From Candidatus Heimdallarchaeota archaeon (GTDB lineage: Archaea > Asgardarchaeota > Heimdallarchaeia > Heimdallarchaeales > Heimdallarchaeaceae), in NCBI GenBank assembly GCA_030668875.1, contig DAOVER010000007.1:27645-91644 (forward strand): a DNA stretch of 64,000 bases, read 5' to 3'. The notes under the pieces are model-generated. The model was not told the origin of the DNA. It made no database searches and saw only the letters and a program-made list of their open reading frames with translations. The position numbers and the translations under genes are program-made. Positions 54,784-62,541 of the stretch are shown here, piece by piece; the stretch's first letter is position 1, and every line of letters starts with the position of its first letter.

Positions 54784-55629
54784 ATGATTCATCAAATTGC
54801 GTTTATGGATATAGAAACTGGGTTAGGTCGAACGATTTACACAGACAATACGGTAAAAATGAGTGAGGAACTTATCTGGCCCATGATTTGTGCATTGAAC
54901 AATTTTGTGATAGAATGCACTGATAGTAAACGAGGGTTGGTAAATGCTGCACTTGAAGATATCAAAATATATCTTTATTCACCTTTAGGGGAAGGGAATC
55001 CATTAAGATTCGTATTCTTTGCTGATTTGTATGAAAATACATCGTATATCGAGAAAAGGGGTCAAGCTATTTTTAACATCCTTTCACCTCATATCTCATT
55101 TGAGTATTATTCCCCACCAGAGGAAATATTGGGAGAAGTGTTAGAAATAGCAAAGTTTACCCAAACTTTTCCAGAAGAGATAATACACATTAATTTTGTA
55201 GAAACAGTGAAACAGAAATTAGCTGATCTAGAAAAGGAAGGAAAACTGTTTATTGCTGATTTTTTTGTGGGTGATATCGATCAAGGGAAAGTTTACAGTA
55301 TAACCTCTAAAGTGGATCTAATAGAAAAAGATAGTGTACTTCTTTTCTCTGAATTATTAACAGCATTTTCCATAGATAGTGAGATTATTGTTAGATCAAC
55401 TCTTTCTGTCAAAGAGAAACAACGACTTGAAAACAGAAACATAGATGTATCTGAACTAAAGGAAGGCTGGTTCCTGAAACAATTATGTAAGGGTGGAAGT
55501 GATTTCTGGCTAGTAAGTTACTTTTACTATAATGATAGATTCGAACAAGATATATTTGACATGCTTGATTGGGTTTATCAAGAACTCGCGGAAGAAATTA
55601 CAGAAGGATTAACCGAAAGACCATTCTAA
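54784..55629 (+). CDS. Unknown protein, two possible longin/roadblock-like halves
   Basis: 281 residues. The first half reads strand IAFMDIET, strand GRTIYTD, helix SEELIWPMICALNNFVI, strands AALEDIKIYLYSP and LRFVFFADLYE, helix SYIEKRGQAIFNIL; this strand-strand-helix-strand-strand-helix order resembles a longin or roadblock fold. The second half (about 150-275) repeats a similar rhythm: LFIADFFVGD, GKVYSITS, SVLLFSELLTAF, DFWLVSYFYYND, DIFDMLDWVYQELAEEI. No sequence motif proves it. If right, it would be one of the GTPase-accessory folds enriched in Asgard archaea. Confidence 0.4.
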   Translation: MIHQIAFMDIETGLGRTIYTDNTVKMSEELIWPMICALNNFVIECTDSKRGLVNAALEDIKIYLYSPLGEGNPLRFVFFADLYENTSYIEKRGQAIFNILSPHISFEYYSPPEEILGEVLEIAKFTQTFPEEIIHINFVETVKQKLADLEKEGKLFIADFFVGDIDQGKVYSITSKVDLIEKDSVLLFSELLTAFSIDSEIIVRSTLSVKEKQRLENRNIDVSELKEGWFLKQLCKGGSDFWLVSYFYYNDRFEQDIFDMLDWVYQELAEEITEGLTERPF

Positions 55630-57140
55630 TTAGGCTGTATCTCTTTTTCAACATTTTTTATAGTTTCGTCAGTTTCCATGCTTCTACTATCATTTATTTC
55701 AGGAAATTTCATCGATAGGAATAACGTAATAGGAAATAGAACCATGCTTATTAAAAAGGGGACTAACAGACCCATTGTATCAATTGTCATTTCAATGATA
55801 AATCCCGCAATAATGCCAGTAGGCAACCAACCTAAGCTTTTGATACCTGTCACCATACCATAGACCTCAGCTCTTCTCTTCTTATCAAAATCGGAAAGAA
55901 TAGATAATATACTTGGTACCCAATAAGCTATACTTACACCTAATCCTGCATAGCCTATGAGAATTACGTATAGTCTATACTCAGGTAGAGTAAAGTGTGC
56001 AATAATATTTGTTGTGAAAAACAATGATCCTGCCAACTGGCTCATTACCAACATTTCCTTTCTTTTAAATTTGTCAGAAATCTTAGTTAAAGGGATGAAG
56101 AAGATTATTGTACTAAGACTCAGAACCAGTTGCATTGTTGCTATATGAGATTCTGTATATGCATAAACGTATTTTACTGCCCCGTTGTAAATGTTTAAGC
56201 TCAATCCATATACGAAAGAATCAAAAATAAAGTATCCAATAGCATATTTTACACCTTTGGTTTTGAATATGTCTCCAAAGAGACTCATCTCTCTCTCAAC
56301 ATTCCTAAGAAATTGATTAGTTAGTTTTTCTTCAATAGACTTTCGGAAAAATAATAGGAAAGGCATGGCTATGAAATGAGCGATGGATATGAAGAATTGT
56401 ACGAAAATTTGCACAAAAGCTTTTGACGATTGAATAAATTGCTTTCCAAAGTTAGTAGTGAAATCTGATAAAGAAAGTGATTCTTTCAGTTGAAATAATT
56501 GAAACAAGAAATAAATTGTATATCCTCCAATTAAACCATAAAAATAGTAATGCATTGGAACACTTTCAGCGAAAAGCCTAATGACAATAGGACCAATTAA
56601 CGCGCTTGCATACACTCCTAAACCAAGTATTGAAAAAGCTGATGCTCTTTTCTTCTCTTGACTACTTTCAGCCACCAATGCCATAAGAGCTGGATCCATT
56701 GTACCAAACCCAATATTCACAAGAAGCAGAGCTGAGACTACTAAGAATAATAGAGTAGCCATACTAATTTGTCCTGATATGAGGGTAGCCATACTAATTT
56801 GTCCTGATAAGGGCGGGGCCGGGGTAGCCATACTAATTCGTCCTGATAAGGCAAATATAATCATAGCTGGAATATAAAGAAAGAATCCAACCATGTGCAC
56901 TCTTTTTCTTCCAATTCGATCACTGATTTTTCCAACTAGAATCATTGGTAAGAGTTGTGCGAGAATTGAAAATGTTATGATAACTCCAAAAATAAATTCA
57001 GAATCAACAAAGTCAACAAGAAATGGTTGCAAAATTACATTGTAAAATCCACTGCAGAGACCCCAAATTAAGGACAAAAAGAACACTGTCTTAATATTCG
57101 ATTCTCGCCCAGGTTGCAAATCTATTTCTGCAGTGGTCAT
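55626..57140 (-). CDS. Major facilitator superfamily transporter
   Basis: 504 residues with about twelve membrane helices and the MFS motif VGKISDRIGRKRVHMVG between helices 2 and 3. A loop after helix 3 carries three copies of the SGQISMAT element (see the repeat feature), which are not part of the normal fold. A long cytoplasmic middle loop (about 225-300) separates the halves. Substrate unknown. Confidence 0.82.
   Translation of the reverse strand: MTTAEIDLQPGRESNIKTVFFLSLIWGLCSGFYNVILQPFLVDFVDSEFIFGVIITFSILAQLLPMILVGKISDRIGRKRVHMVGFFLYIPAMIIFALSGRISMATPAPPLSGQISMATLISGQISMATLLFLVVSALLLVNIGFGTMDPALMALVAESSQEKKRASAFSILGLGVYASALIGPIVIRLFAESVPMHYYFYGLIGGYTIYFLFQLFQLKESLSLSDFTTNFGKQFIQSSKAFVQIFVQFFISIAHFIAMPFLLFFRKSIEEKLTNQFLRNVEREMSLFGDIFKTKGVKYAIGYFIFDSFVYGLSLNIYNGAVKYVYAYTESHIATMQLVLSLSTIIFFIPLTKISDKFKRKEMLVMSQLAGSLFFTTNIIAHFTLPEYRLYVILIGYAGLGVSIAYWVPSILSILSDFDKKRRAEVYGMVTGIKSLGWLPTGIIAGFIIEMTIDTMGLLVPFLISMVLFPITLFLSMKFPEINDSRSMETDETIKNVEKEIQPN
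56755..56852 (-). repeat. Three imperfect copies of a 27-30-bp unit inside the MFS gene
   Basis: GTAGCCATACTAATTTGTCC (plus strand) begins at 56755, 56785 and, with one change, 56824. Spacings of 30 and 39 bp are both multiples of three, so the reading frame is kept and the protein gains SGQISMAT repeats. The third spacer holds a GC-rich insert (GGGCGGGGCCGG) unlike the surrounding sequence. Confidence 0.85.
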
Positions 57141-57220
57141 GATTTCTTATCGTTTTGAAGCGGTTAAAAAGTAATTGATACAGTTGACTTGGATGTACGT
57201 TTTTATTGCCAGATAATAGC

Positions 57221-57230
57221 TTTTATAAAT
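57221..57230 (+). promoter_or_regulatory. TATA box for the LarA-like gene
   Basis: TTTTATAAAT centred 25 bp before the ATG at 57251 predicts a leaderless transcript. Confidence 0.5.
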
Positions 57231-57250
57231 TAATTCAAATGGTTTAGCCT

Positions 57251-58633
57251 ATGAGTGAATATATGGATACACCTATTTCTTATGGCTCAGAATATATAAC
57301 TGAATTTATACCTAAGAAATATGCGGATCAAACAAAGTTTCTCACTCCTCCTGAATTTTCAAAAAAACCAATGTTTGAAGGCAGTATTGAAGAAGCTCTA
57401 GAAAATGTGTTGAATAACCCAATTGGGTACGATGTTTCTTTTGCAGAACTTTTAAAACAGAAATACGAAGTGGGAAAATCAATTGTTTTTGCTGTTGATG
57501 ATCAAACTAGACCAAACATACATACAAGGGTAATACTCCCTCTTCTAATAGAAAAAGTTCTATCTTTGGGTGTGAAAAAAGAAGATGTCAGAGTGTTAAT
57601 AGCAACTGGTACACACAGATTTCCAAAAGAAGAAGAATATAACAAAATAGTTGGTGAAAAGGTTTTTGCAGAATATAAATCCCAAATAATACCTCATGAT
57701 TGCAAGAATGATGTTAAAATGCTCGGTAAAAGTGATGCTGGGACACCAATGGGATTCAACAATCTTGCTTTTGAAGCAGCGATTCTAATCCCTGTAACCG
57801 ACAGTGAATTGCACTATTTTGCTGGTGTTGCTGGTACAATAAAGGAAATATGTCCAGGTATAGCTAGTAGCGAAACAGTAAGAATTAATCATCCTAAAAT
57901 GTTTGATGTGGAACTAGGTTTTGTACCAGAGTGTAGACTCGGTAACACTAAGGGTAATCCAGTTATATCAGACATCAAAAACATGGTTAACATTCTAAAG
58001 AAGCAAGTTACAATATTTGGTGTAGATACAATAGTAACTGAAGGGAAAATAGTTTACATTAATGCAGGTGATCTAGTAGCACTCCACGATGAAGCAATAA
58101 AGCACATTGTAGAAATGAGAACAGTAAGACTACCAAAAGCTGGAGACATTGTTATTAGCGCAATGCAAAGTTGGGGTATCAATTTATATCAAGCTGGAAA
58201 AGGAATTCATGCTGCATGGAATGCTGTAAGACAAGATGGAAAGGGTATAATTATTGCAGTTGCTCCATTAGCCTATGGTATTGGAAATGTTAATTATGAG
58301 CAAGTTATGCAAGAAGCCAAAGAATTTTCCTTACAAGAAGCTTTAGAGTACGTTTTAGATAACTATTGTACTGAAGATACTTTCAAAATTGGAAATCAAA
58401 AACCAGTTGATACACTTAGAATTATGAAAACAATCGGCAAAGACAATCTCAAATTTGTTGCAGACTGGGATCCTGAAGCACTAACTGAAATCTACAGGGT
58501 TATGGCAATCAAAAAACCAGATGAACCTCCAGCTGAAGCAATCAAGCGACAAGTAGAAGAATATATGAATGCTAACCCAGATGGTCAAATATACATTATG
58601 GATGACCCTGGACTCTATGTAATCATAGAGTAA
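57251..58633 (+). CDS. LarA-like nickel-pincer-cofactor enzyme (lactate-racemase family)
   Basis: 460 residues. Family motifs: VDDQTRPNIHTR (D83, T86-R87-P88), IATGTHRFP with H122, IIPHDCKND and AGTIKEICPGIASSETV. LarA enzymes racemise 2-hydroxy acids with a nickel-pyridinium pincer cofactor made by LarB, LarC and LarE, none of which is in the window. Relatives act on substrates other than lactate, so specificity is not assigned. Confidence 0.85.
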   Translation: MSEYMDTPISYGSEYITEFIPKKYADQTKFLTPPEFSKKPMFEGSIEEALENVLNNPIGYDVSFAELLKQKYEVGKSIVFAVDDQTRPNIHTRVILPLLIEKVLSLGVKKEDVRVLIATGTHRFPKEEEYNKIVGEKVFAEYKSQIIPHDCKNDVKMLGKSDAGTPMGFNNLAFEAAILIPVTDSELHYFAGVAGTIKEICPGIASSETVRINHPKMFDVELGFVPECRLGNTKGNPVISDIKNMVNILKKQVTIFGVDTIVTEGKIVYINAGDLVALHDEAIKHIVEMRTVRLPKAGDIVISAMQSWGINLYQAGKGIHAAWNAVRQDGKGIIIAVAPLAYGIGNVNYEQVMQEAKEFSLQEALEYVLDNYCTEDTFKIGNQKPVDTLRIMKTIGKDNLKFVADWDPEALTEIYRVMAIKKPDEPPAEAIKRQVEEYMNANPDGQIYIMDDPGLYVIIE

Positions 58634-58645
58634 AATTCTTTTTTT

Positions 58646-58903
58646 CTAAATTTCCAGAGTGTCTTCTGGCCACATTTTTTCAACTACTTCTGCATTACAT
58701 TTCATACATAGATTCTTCTTTTGTATTATACCATCTCTATCAGTTGAAAAATTCTGAATTAACCCTCTGTCACAAAGGATGTCTGATTTACATTCTGGAC
58801 AATAAAAATAGCGTCCTTGTTGTTTTGGTGGCCATAGATATTTACTACATGAAGCACAACGATTTCGAAAGTCACATTTAAGATGTTGAGCTATTATAGC
58901 CAA
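58646..58903 (-). CDS. Small double zinc-ribbon protein
   Basis: 85 residues with CASC... CPEC and a later C-x17-C-x2-C arrangement (ILCDRG... NLCMKCNAEVV). The cysteine pairs suggest one or two zinc ribbons. Function unknown. Follows the next zinc-ribbon gene by 4 bp on the same strand. Confidence 0.6.
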   Translation of the reverse strand: MAIIAQHLKCDFRNRCASCSKYLWPPKQQGRYFYCPECKSDILCDRGLIQNFSTDRDGIIQKKNLCMKCNAEVVEKMWPEDTLEI

Positions 58904-58907
58904 TTTA

Positions 58908-59135
58908 TTAATCCTCCTTTTTCATAAGCCAATCGTGATAAGCTCTTTTCCTTTGACGTTCTTTGCGATCTGTTTCTTCATCAGATTCACCCATTTCCTT
59001 TTTGAATTCAGAGCGAATTGTAGATTTTACGCGATCGTATTCACCTCGCTTAAAGGATAAACCACAATCAAGACAAACCATGAAAGGAGCTCTATATTTG
59101 ACTTCTCCCCCACAATCGGGACATCGTGCCATCAT
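58908..59135 (-). CDS. Small zinc-ribbon protein with charged tail
   Basis: 75 residues. A single ribbon, C5/C8 and C21/C24 (CPDCGGE, CLDCGLSF), followed by a highly charged helix (KSTIRSEFKKEMGESDEE... RKERQRKRAYHDW). GGTGA just upstream favours the second of two adjacent ATGs (59132). Likely co-transcribed with the gene downstream; may bind nucleic acid or the transcription machinery (inference). Confidence 0.6.
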   Translation of the reverse strand: MMARCPDCGGEVKYRAPFMVCLDCGLSFKRGEYDRVKSTIRSEFKKEMGESDEETDRKERQRKRAYHDWLMKKED

Positions 59136-59251
59136 TTCACCTTCTTAATTAATCAAATATGAGCATTAAAGTTTAAAAATTAATGCTTTGTGTCAAGTTT
59201 GGTATTATCTATTACTATAATGTTTAGCGTTAAATATTAACGTGAAAATGG

Positions 59252-59322
59252 TGCAACTGCCGGGATTCGAACCCGGGTTTGCAGCTTGGGAAGCTGCAGT
59301 CCTACCACTAGACTACAGATGC
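59252..59322 (-). tRNA. tRNA-Gly (anticodon CCC)
   Basis: Cloverleaf read on the minus strand: acceptor GCATCTG with CAGTTGC, a T-T mismatch at pair 4-69, D-loop TAGTGGTAG, anticodon stem GCAGC/GCTGC with loop TTCCCAA, T-arm CCGGG-TTCGAAT-CCCGG, discriminator A. CCA follows in the genome at 59249-59251. No intron. Confidence 0.93.
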
Positions 59323-59388
59323 AGTAATCTATTGAAAAAACAAGTATCACATTCTTAATACTTTCTCTATAGAGCTTATATTTGCAAA

Positions 59389-59400
59389 CTTATATATACA
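59389..59400 (+). promoter_or_regulatory. TATA box for the TM2 gene
   Basis: CTTATATATACA is a strong archaeal TATA match; a GGTGA ribosome site at 59441-59445 lies 4 bp before the ATG at 59450, so this gene has a leader of about 25 nt. Confidence 0.5.
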
Positions 59401-59449
59401 TAGAAAGTGATAATTAGTTAACATTAATCTAATAAAAAAAGGTGAAAAT

Positions 59450-59866
59450 ATGTCAGCTAAGTATTTTTGTGCAAATTGTGGATCTATAGTAGAACAAGGG
59501 ATAAAATTCTGTGCTAATTGTGGGACTGCTGTAAATGCTCAACAACCCCCTCAAAAACAAGCAGCTCCAGCAGCTCAACCTTATACTCCTGCTCAACCTT
59601 ATACTCCTGCACCAATATATGCTCCATCGCAACAAGGCGCTCCTGTAGGTGTATCTCCTCATAATAGAACTGTAACACTATTATTGTGTATTTTTCTAGG
59701 TTATATTGGAATTCATAAATTCTACGTAGGAAAAACAGGAGAAGGAATTGCGTATCTCTTATTATCATGGACAGGTATTCCAGCATTCATAGCTTTTATT
59801 GAGATATTCGTTATTGCTGCTGGTAGTTTCAAAGATGAAAGAGGTTTACCTGTTCTAACTTGGTGA
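59450..59866 (+). CDS. TM2-domain membrane protein with N-terminal zinc ribbon
   Basis: 138 residues. An N-terminal zinc ribbon (C7, C10, C22, C25: CANCGS... CANCGTAV), a Pro/Gln/Ala-rich linker with a doubled AQPYTP element, and two membrane helices of the TM2 type (LLCIFLGYIGIHKFYVGKTGEG... IAYLLLSW). Function of this widespread architecture is unknown. Confidence 0.85.
   Translation: MSAKYFCANCGSIVEQGIKFCANCGTAVNAQQPPQKQAAPAAQPYTPAQPYTPAPIYAPSQQGAPVGVSPHNRTVTLLLCIFLGYIGIHKFYVGKTGEGIAYLLLSWTGIPAFIAFIEIFVIAAGSFKDERGLPVLTW
59573..59608 (+). repeat. 18-bp perfect tandem duplication in the TM2 linker
   Basis: GCTCAACCTTATACTCCT occurs twice without change, encoding AQPYTP twice. It lies in the low-complexity linker, so slippage is the simple explanation. 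Confidence 0.85.
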
Positions 59867-59883
59867 TAAATTCTCGATACGAT

Positions 59884-59910
59884 ATGGAGATTTTTACTCC
59901 ATTATTTTTC
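59884..59910 (+). terminator. Hairpin plus T-run terminator after the TM2 gene
   Basis: ATGGAG and CTCCAT form a 6-bp stem at 59884-59902 with a 7-nt loop, followed by TATTTTTC. A stem with T-run is a plausible terminator for the TM2 transcript. Confidence 0.5.
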
Positions 59911-60033
59911 TTAATAATATGAAATCATCTTGTTCAATGAAGAGACGGGCATCTTTCCCATTGTTGCAGAATCGAGGTAAATCTTAACTTCAGGTATAGT
60001 GAACTCCTCACCAAACCTTGTGATAAATGACAT
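59911..60033 (-). pseudogene. Fossil 5' fragment of the neighbouring aminotransferase-fold gene
   Basis: On the minus strand a 40-codon frame runs from ATG 60033 to TAA 59911. Its translation aligns without gaps to the first 40 residues of the intact gene at 60229-61419 (for example IYLDSATMGKMP against IYLDSATIGKMP, and the end SYY against DYY). Nothing downstream continues the match, so this is the remnant of a tandem copy that lost nearly all of its body. It could also still make a short peptide. Confidence 0.78.
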
Positions 60034-60228
60034 TAATAAAGAGGAATTTACTAATTGTGTTAAAAGCTTACTAGACTAATATTTATTGAGCAATTCTCTT
60101 GGATAGCATAACATTTCTATAGTTAAAGATTAATATGAAATTAGGAATGATCGAAAGGCATTTGATTTAGCAATTTTGCTATGAGATCAAGAAGCTTAGG
60201 TGACCTAAACCTTAATTTTGTTTTTTCT
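60034..60228. other. Gap between the fossil and the intact gene
   Basis: AT-rich, with no gene visible. It should hold the original promoter of the lost copy. No RNA feature is seen. Confidence 0.35.
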
Positions 60229-61419
60229 CTAAATTTCTTCCATTATGCTCTTTACAGTTTCAATAAATGTTAATATTTGATCTTCAGTATTATAAATGTG
60301 GGTAGACAATTGTACTAATGAATTCTGCCCTATTTCTTCCATAAACAGATGCGAACATAGAGCTCCACTTCGAACCAATATCTTCTGAATATCTTCCAAG
60401 ATTATTGCAATGTCATGAGCATCAATAGATTCGCTTCTGAAAGAGAGAATGGGACCATTTTCAATGCTGTCTAGATTAATCAATTCAATATTTTGAATGC
60501 TCTTCATCCCCTCAACAAGTTGTCTTCTAAGCTTCTTTTCATGATTGTAAATCAACTCTAACCCAATATTATTGAGAAGTTGTAAACTTTTCGATAACCC
60601 TACAACTGCTGCAATATTAATAGTTCCTGTTTCGAATTTACTATTCCAGTTACTGAGTTTGTAATTGCTTTTGCTTAAAGAAACAATGGAGCCTCCACCA
60701 ACTAACAATGGTTTCATTTCCTCTATAATTTCTTCTGATACGAATTGAAATGCTATACTTTGTGGTCCTAGTGCGCCATTTGTACTTGATGATAGTACTA
60801 CATCGGGCATGACCTTGCTAAAATCAATACTTTCATGCCCAACAAGGTAACTCATATCCATAACAGTACGTATATTGTTGTCTCTGCATAATTTTGAGAT
60901 ACTCTCCCAATTGCGTTTTATACCCATACCTAGAGTTAAAGCTGAAAAGAGAAAAATAGATGAATCTTTTGAAATTCTTTCTTGAAGCACATCTAGAAGA
61001 TTTTGCTCATCATTCATCGATAAATAGCTTATTTTAGAATCAGTAAGTTCACTGAATTTCATAGCTGGTCCAATCAGAGAATGATCTTCTAAAACACTCA
61101 TAATTATTTTACTCTCTTTAACTGGAGAAATTGAGAATAAAGAGTTAAGTACCGCAGTTTCGCGCGAGGGTAGAAAGGATAATTGTTTTGGGTTAATTCT
61201 GAAAATTTGCGCAATGTTTTCCCTTTCTGTTTCTAAAACTTTTGAAGCTTTTATGGCATATTTATGAGTTCCTCTATTCACTCCTCCCCCCTCAGAGTTG
61301 TAATAATCACACATTGCTTTCAAGGTCGTTTTAGGCATTTTCCCTATAGTTGCAGAATCTAAATAGATTTCTTCCTTTGGAATGTCAAATTCGTCTTGAA
61401 TTCTAGAGGCTAAGTTCAT
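60229..61419 (-). CDS. Class V aminotransferase-fold protein lacking the PLP lysine
   Basis: 396 residues with the cysteine-desulfurase fold: YLDSATIGKMP, GGGVNRGTHKYA, LEDHSLIGPAMKF, the cofactor aspartate region VMDMSYLVGHES, and FETGTINIAAVVGLSKSL. Where SufS/NifS-type enzymes have SGHKLYGP, this has STNGALGP, so the Schiff-base lysine is replaced (by glycine on this alignment). PLP chemistry is therefore unlikely unless a different lysine serves. ATG 61419 is chosen because the fossil copy begins at the same residue; ATG 61455 is longer. No iron-sulphur scaffold gene is adjacent. Confidence 0.78.
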   Translation of the reverse strand: MNLASRIQDEFDIPKEEIYLDSATIGKMPKTTLKAMCDYYNSEGGGVNRGTHKYAIKASKVLETERENIAQIFRINPKQLSFLPSRETAVLNSLFSISPVKESKIIMSVLEDHSLIGPAMKFSELTDSKISYLSMNDEQNLLDVLQERISKDSSIFLFSALTLGMGIKRNWESISKLCRDNNIRTVMDMSYLVGHESIDFSKVMPDVVLSSSTNGALGPQSIAFQFVSEEIIEEMKPLLVGGGSIVSLSKSNYKLSNWNSKFETGTINIAAVVGLSKSLQLLNNIGLELIYNHEKKLRRQLVEGMKSIQNIELINLDSIENGPILSFRSESIDAHDIAIILEDIQKILVRSGALCSHLFMEEIGQNSLVQLSTHIYNTEDQILTFIETVKSIMEEI

Positions 61420-61504
61420 AAACAATTGCTTGAAGAGACATTCAGTTATTAACATTTGTTTTACACCACCATTTTTTTATATATTTTCCAGAAGCGTAGA
61501 TAAG

Positions 61505-61960
61505 ATGGCTACCAAAGCAGAGGATTTTGAAGACAACATTAGGAAATCTATTGAGAAGATTATCACAAGATACGCAATCCTGTTACCTAATTTATCAAAA
61601 TATGAAGACAGCAAGGTTAACCGTGAATTATGGGATATAAGATCAGATTTAGAATATATGATAGTAGAGATAAAGCATTTTCTCAAGAAAGATCTCATCG
61701 AAGAAAGGTGGCAAAAAATTTTTACAAATGAGTTAAAAGGCACTGGATCAAAAACCAAAGCAATTCCAATGCTTAGAGAATATTCTAAAACAGAGAATGA
61801 TTTAATTGAGCTATTTACCAAGGATAAAGAGAAATGTTATAGATACCTATGGAAATTGAAAGAGACAATAACTGTTGTTCTAGCAGCTTTTCCAACGGAA
61901 AAGTTCTCGTTGAAGAATGGCAAGCTCGTAAAAGACAGTGAGGAAATTTTCGAAATATAA
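61505..61960 (+). CDS. Helical protein of unknown function
   Basis: 151 residues, mostly helix: IRKSIEKIITRYAILLPNLSKY, RSDLEYMIVEIKHFLKKDL, YSKTENDLIELF, YRYLWKLKETITVVLAA. Looks like a helical bundle. No motif recognised. ATG 61505 was chosen; a longer in-frame start overlaps the divergent gene's beginning. Reads away from the aminotransferase-fold gene and toward 62016. Confidence 0.6.
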   Translation: MATKAEDFEDNIRKSIEKIITRYAILLPNLSKYEDSKVNRELWDIRSDLEYMIVEIKHFLKKDLIEERWQKIFTNELKGTGSKTKAIPMLREYSKTENDLIELFTKDKEKCYRYLWKLKETITVVLAAFPTEKFSLKNGKLVKDSEEIFEI

Positions 61961-62015
61961 TCTGTGATTACATCTAACAGTAAGTATAAAATAAGAGAAA
62001 GAGTGTTTTAATATA

Positions 62016-62510
62016 ATGAGCATGAGTCCAACTAGAAAGGAATTTCCCGACGATAAAGATAATATCAGGGAAGCTATGAAACTAGAACGCTTCGTATGTC
62101 CTACCAGAGAAATAAATTACCCTTGTGTGATCTGTAAAGATTGCCAGTTAATGGATTTGAAGCAGTTTGCTTTAAAGAATGGATTCATCGAAAAAACAAA
62201 AAATTCCAGTTTGATATCCCTTATATTAGAAATGCGTGATCCTTTTGATGATATGTTGTTAAAACGTTTAACTCTATCTTTAGCAGATGCTACAGGGATT
62301 GTTCAGAAAGAACCAGAACCTGGTTTTTCCATTACTTTCTATTTATCAGAAGCTTTACTTGAAAAAATAGAAGAAAAAGAGAAATTAGTGGAATTTATTG
62401 CAGACTTTCAGCATAGATTCCTATCTGAAACCATCGCAGCAAGAAGCGCATTAAATAAATGGGAAAGATCGACTACTCAAAGATTAATCTGGGATATGAG
62501 TATAAAATAA
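62016..62510 (+). CDS. Unknown protein with a cysteine cluster
   Basis: 164 residues. Three cysteines of the type CVICKDC at 37-43 plus one at 28 (FVCPTRE) may bind zinc or a cluster. The rest is helical (LLEKIEEKEKLVEFIADFQHRF). Domain not recognised. Same orientation as the previous small gene, 55 bp after it, so perhaps one transcript. Confidence 0.55.
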   Translation: MSMSPTRKEFPDDKDNIREAMKLERFVCPTREINYPCVICKDCQLMDLKQFALKNGFIEKTKNSSLISLILEMRDPFDDMLLKRLTLSLADATGIVQKEPEPGFSITFYLSEALLEKIEEKEKLVEFIADFQHRFLSETIAARSALNKWERSTTQRLIWDMSIK

Positions 62511-62541
62511 GGTAAATTTCTTAACCCACTACTGTAGTTGG

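Noticed and set aside
54784..55629. Reading FMDIETG as a DEDD exonuclease motif I
   Set aside because: No matching second or third acidic motif is present, and the rest of the chain does not resemble an RNase H fold.
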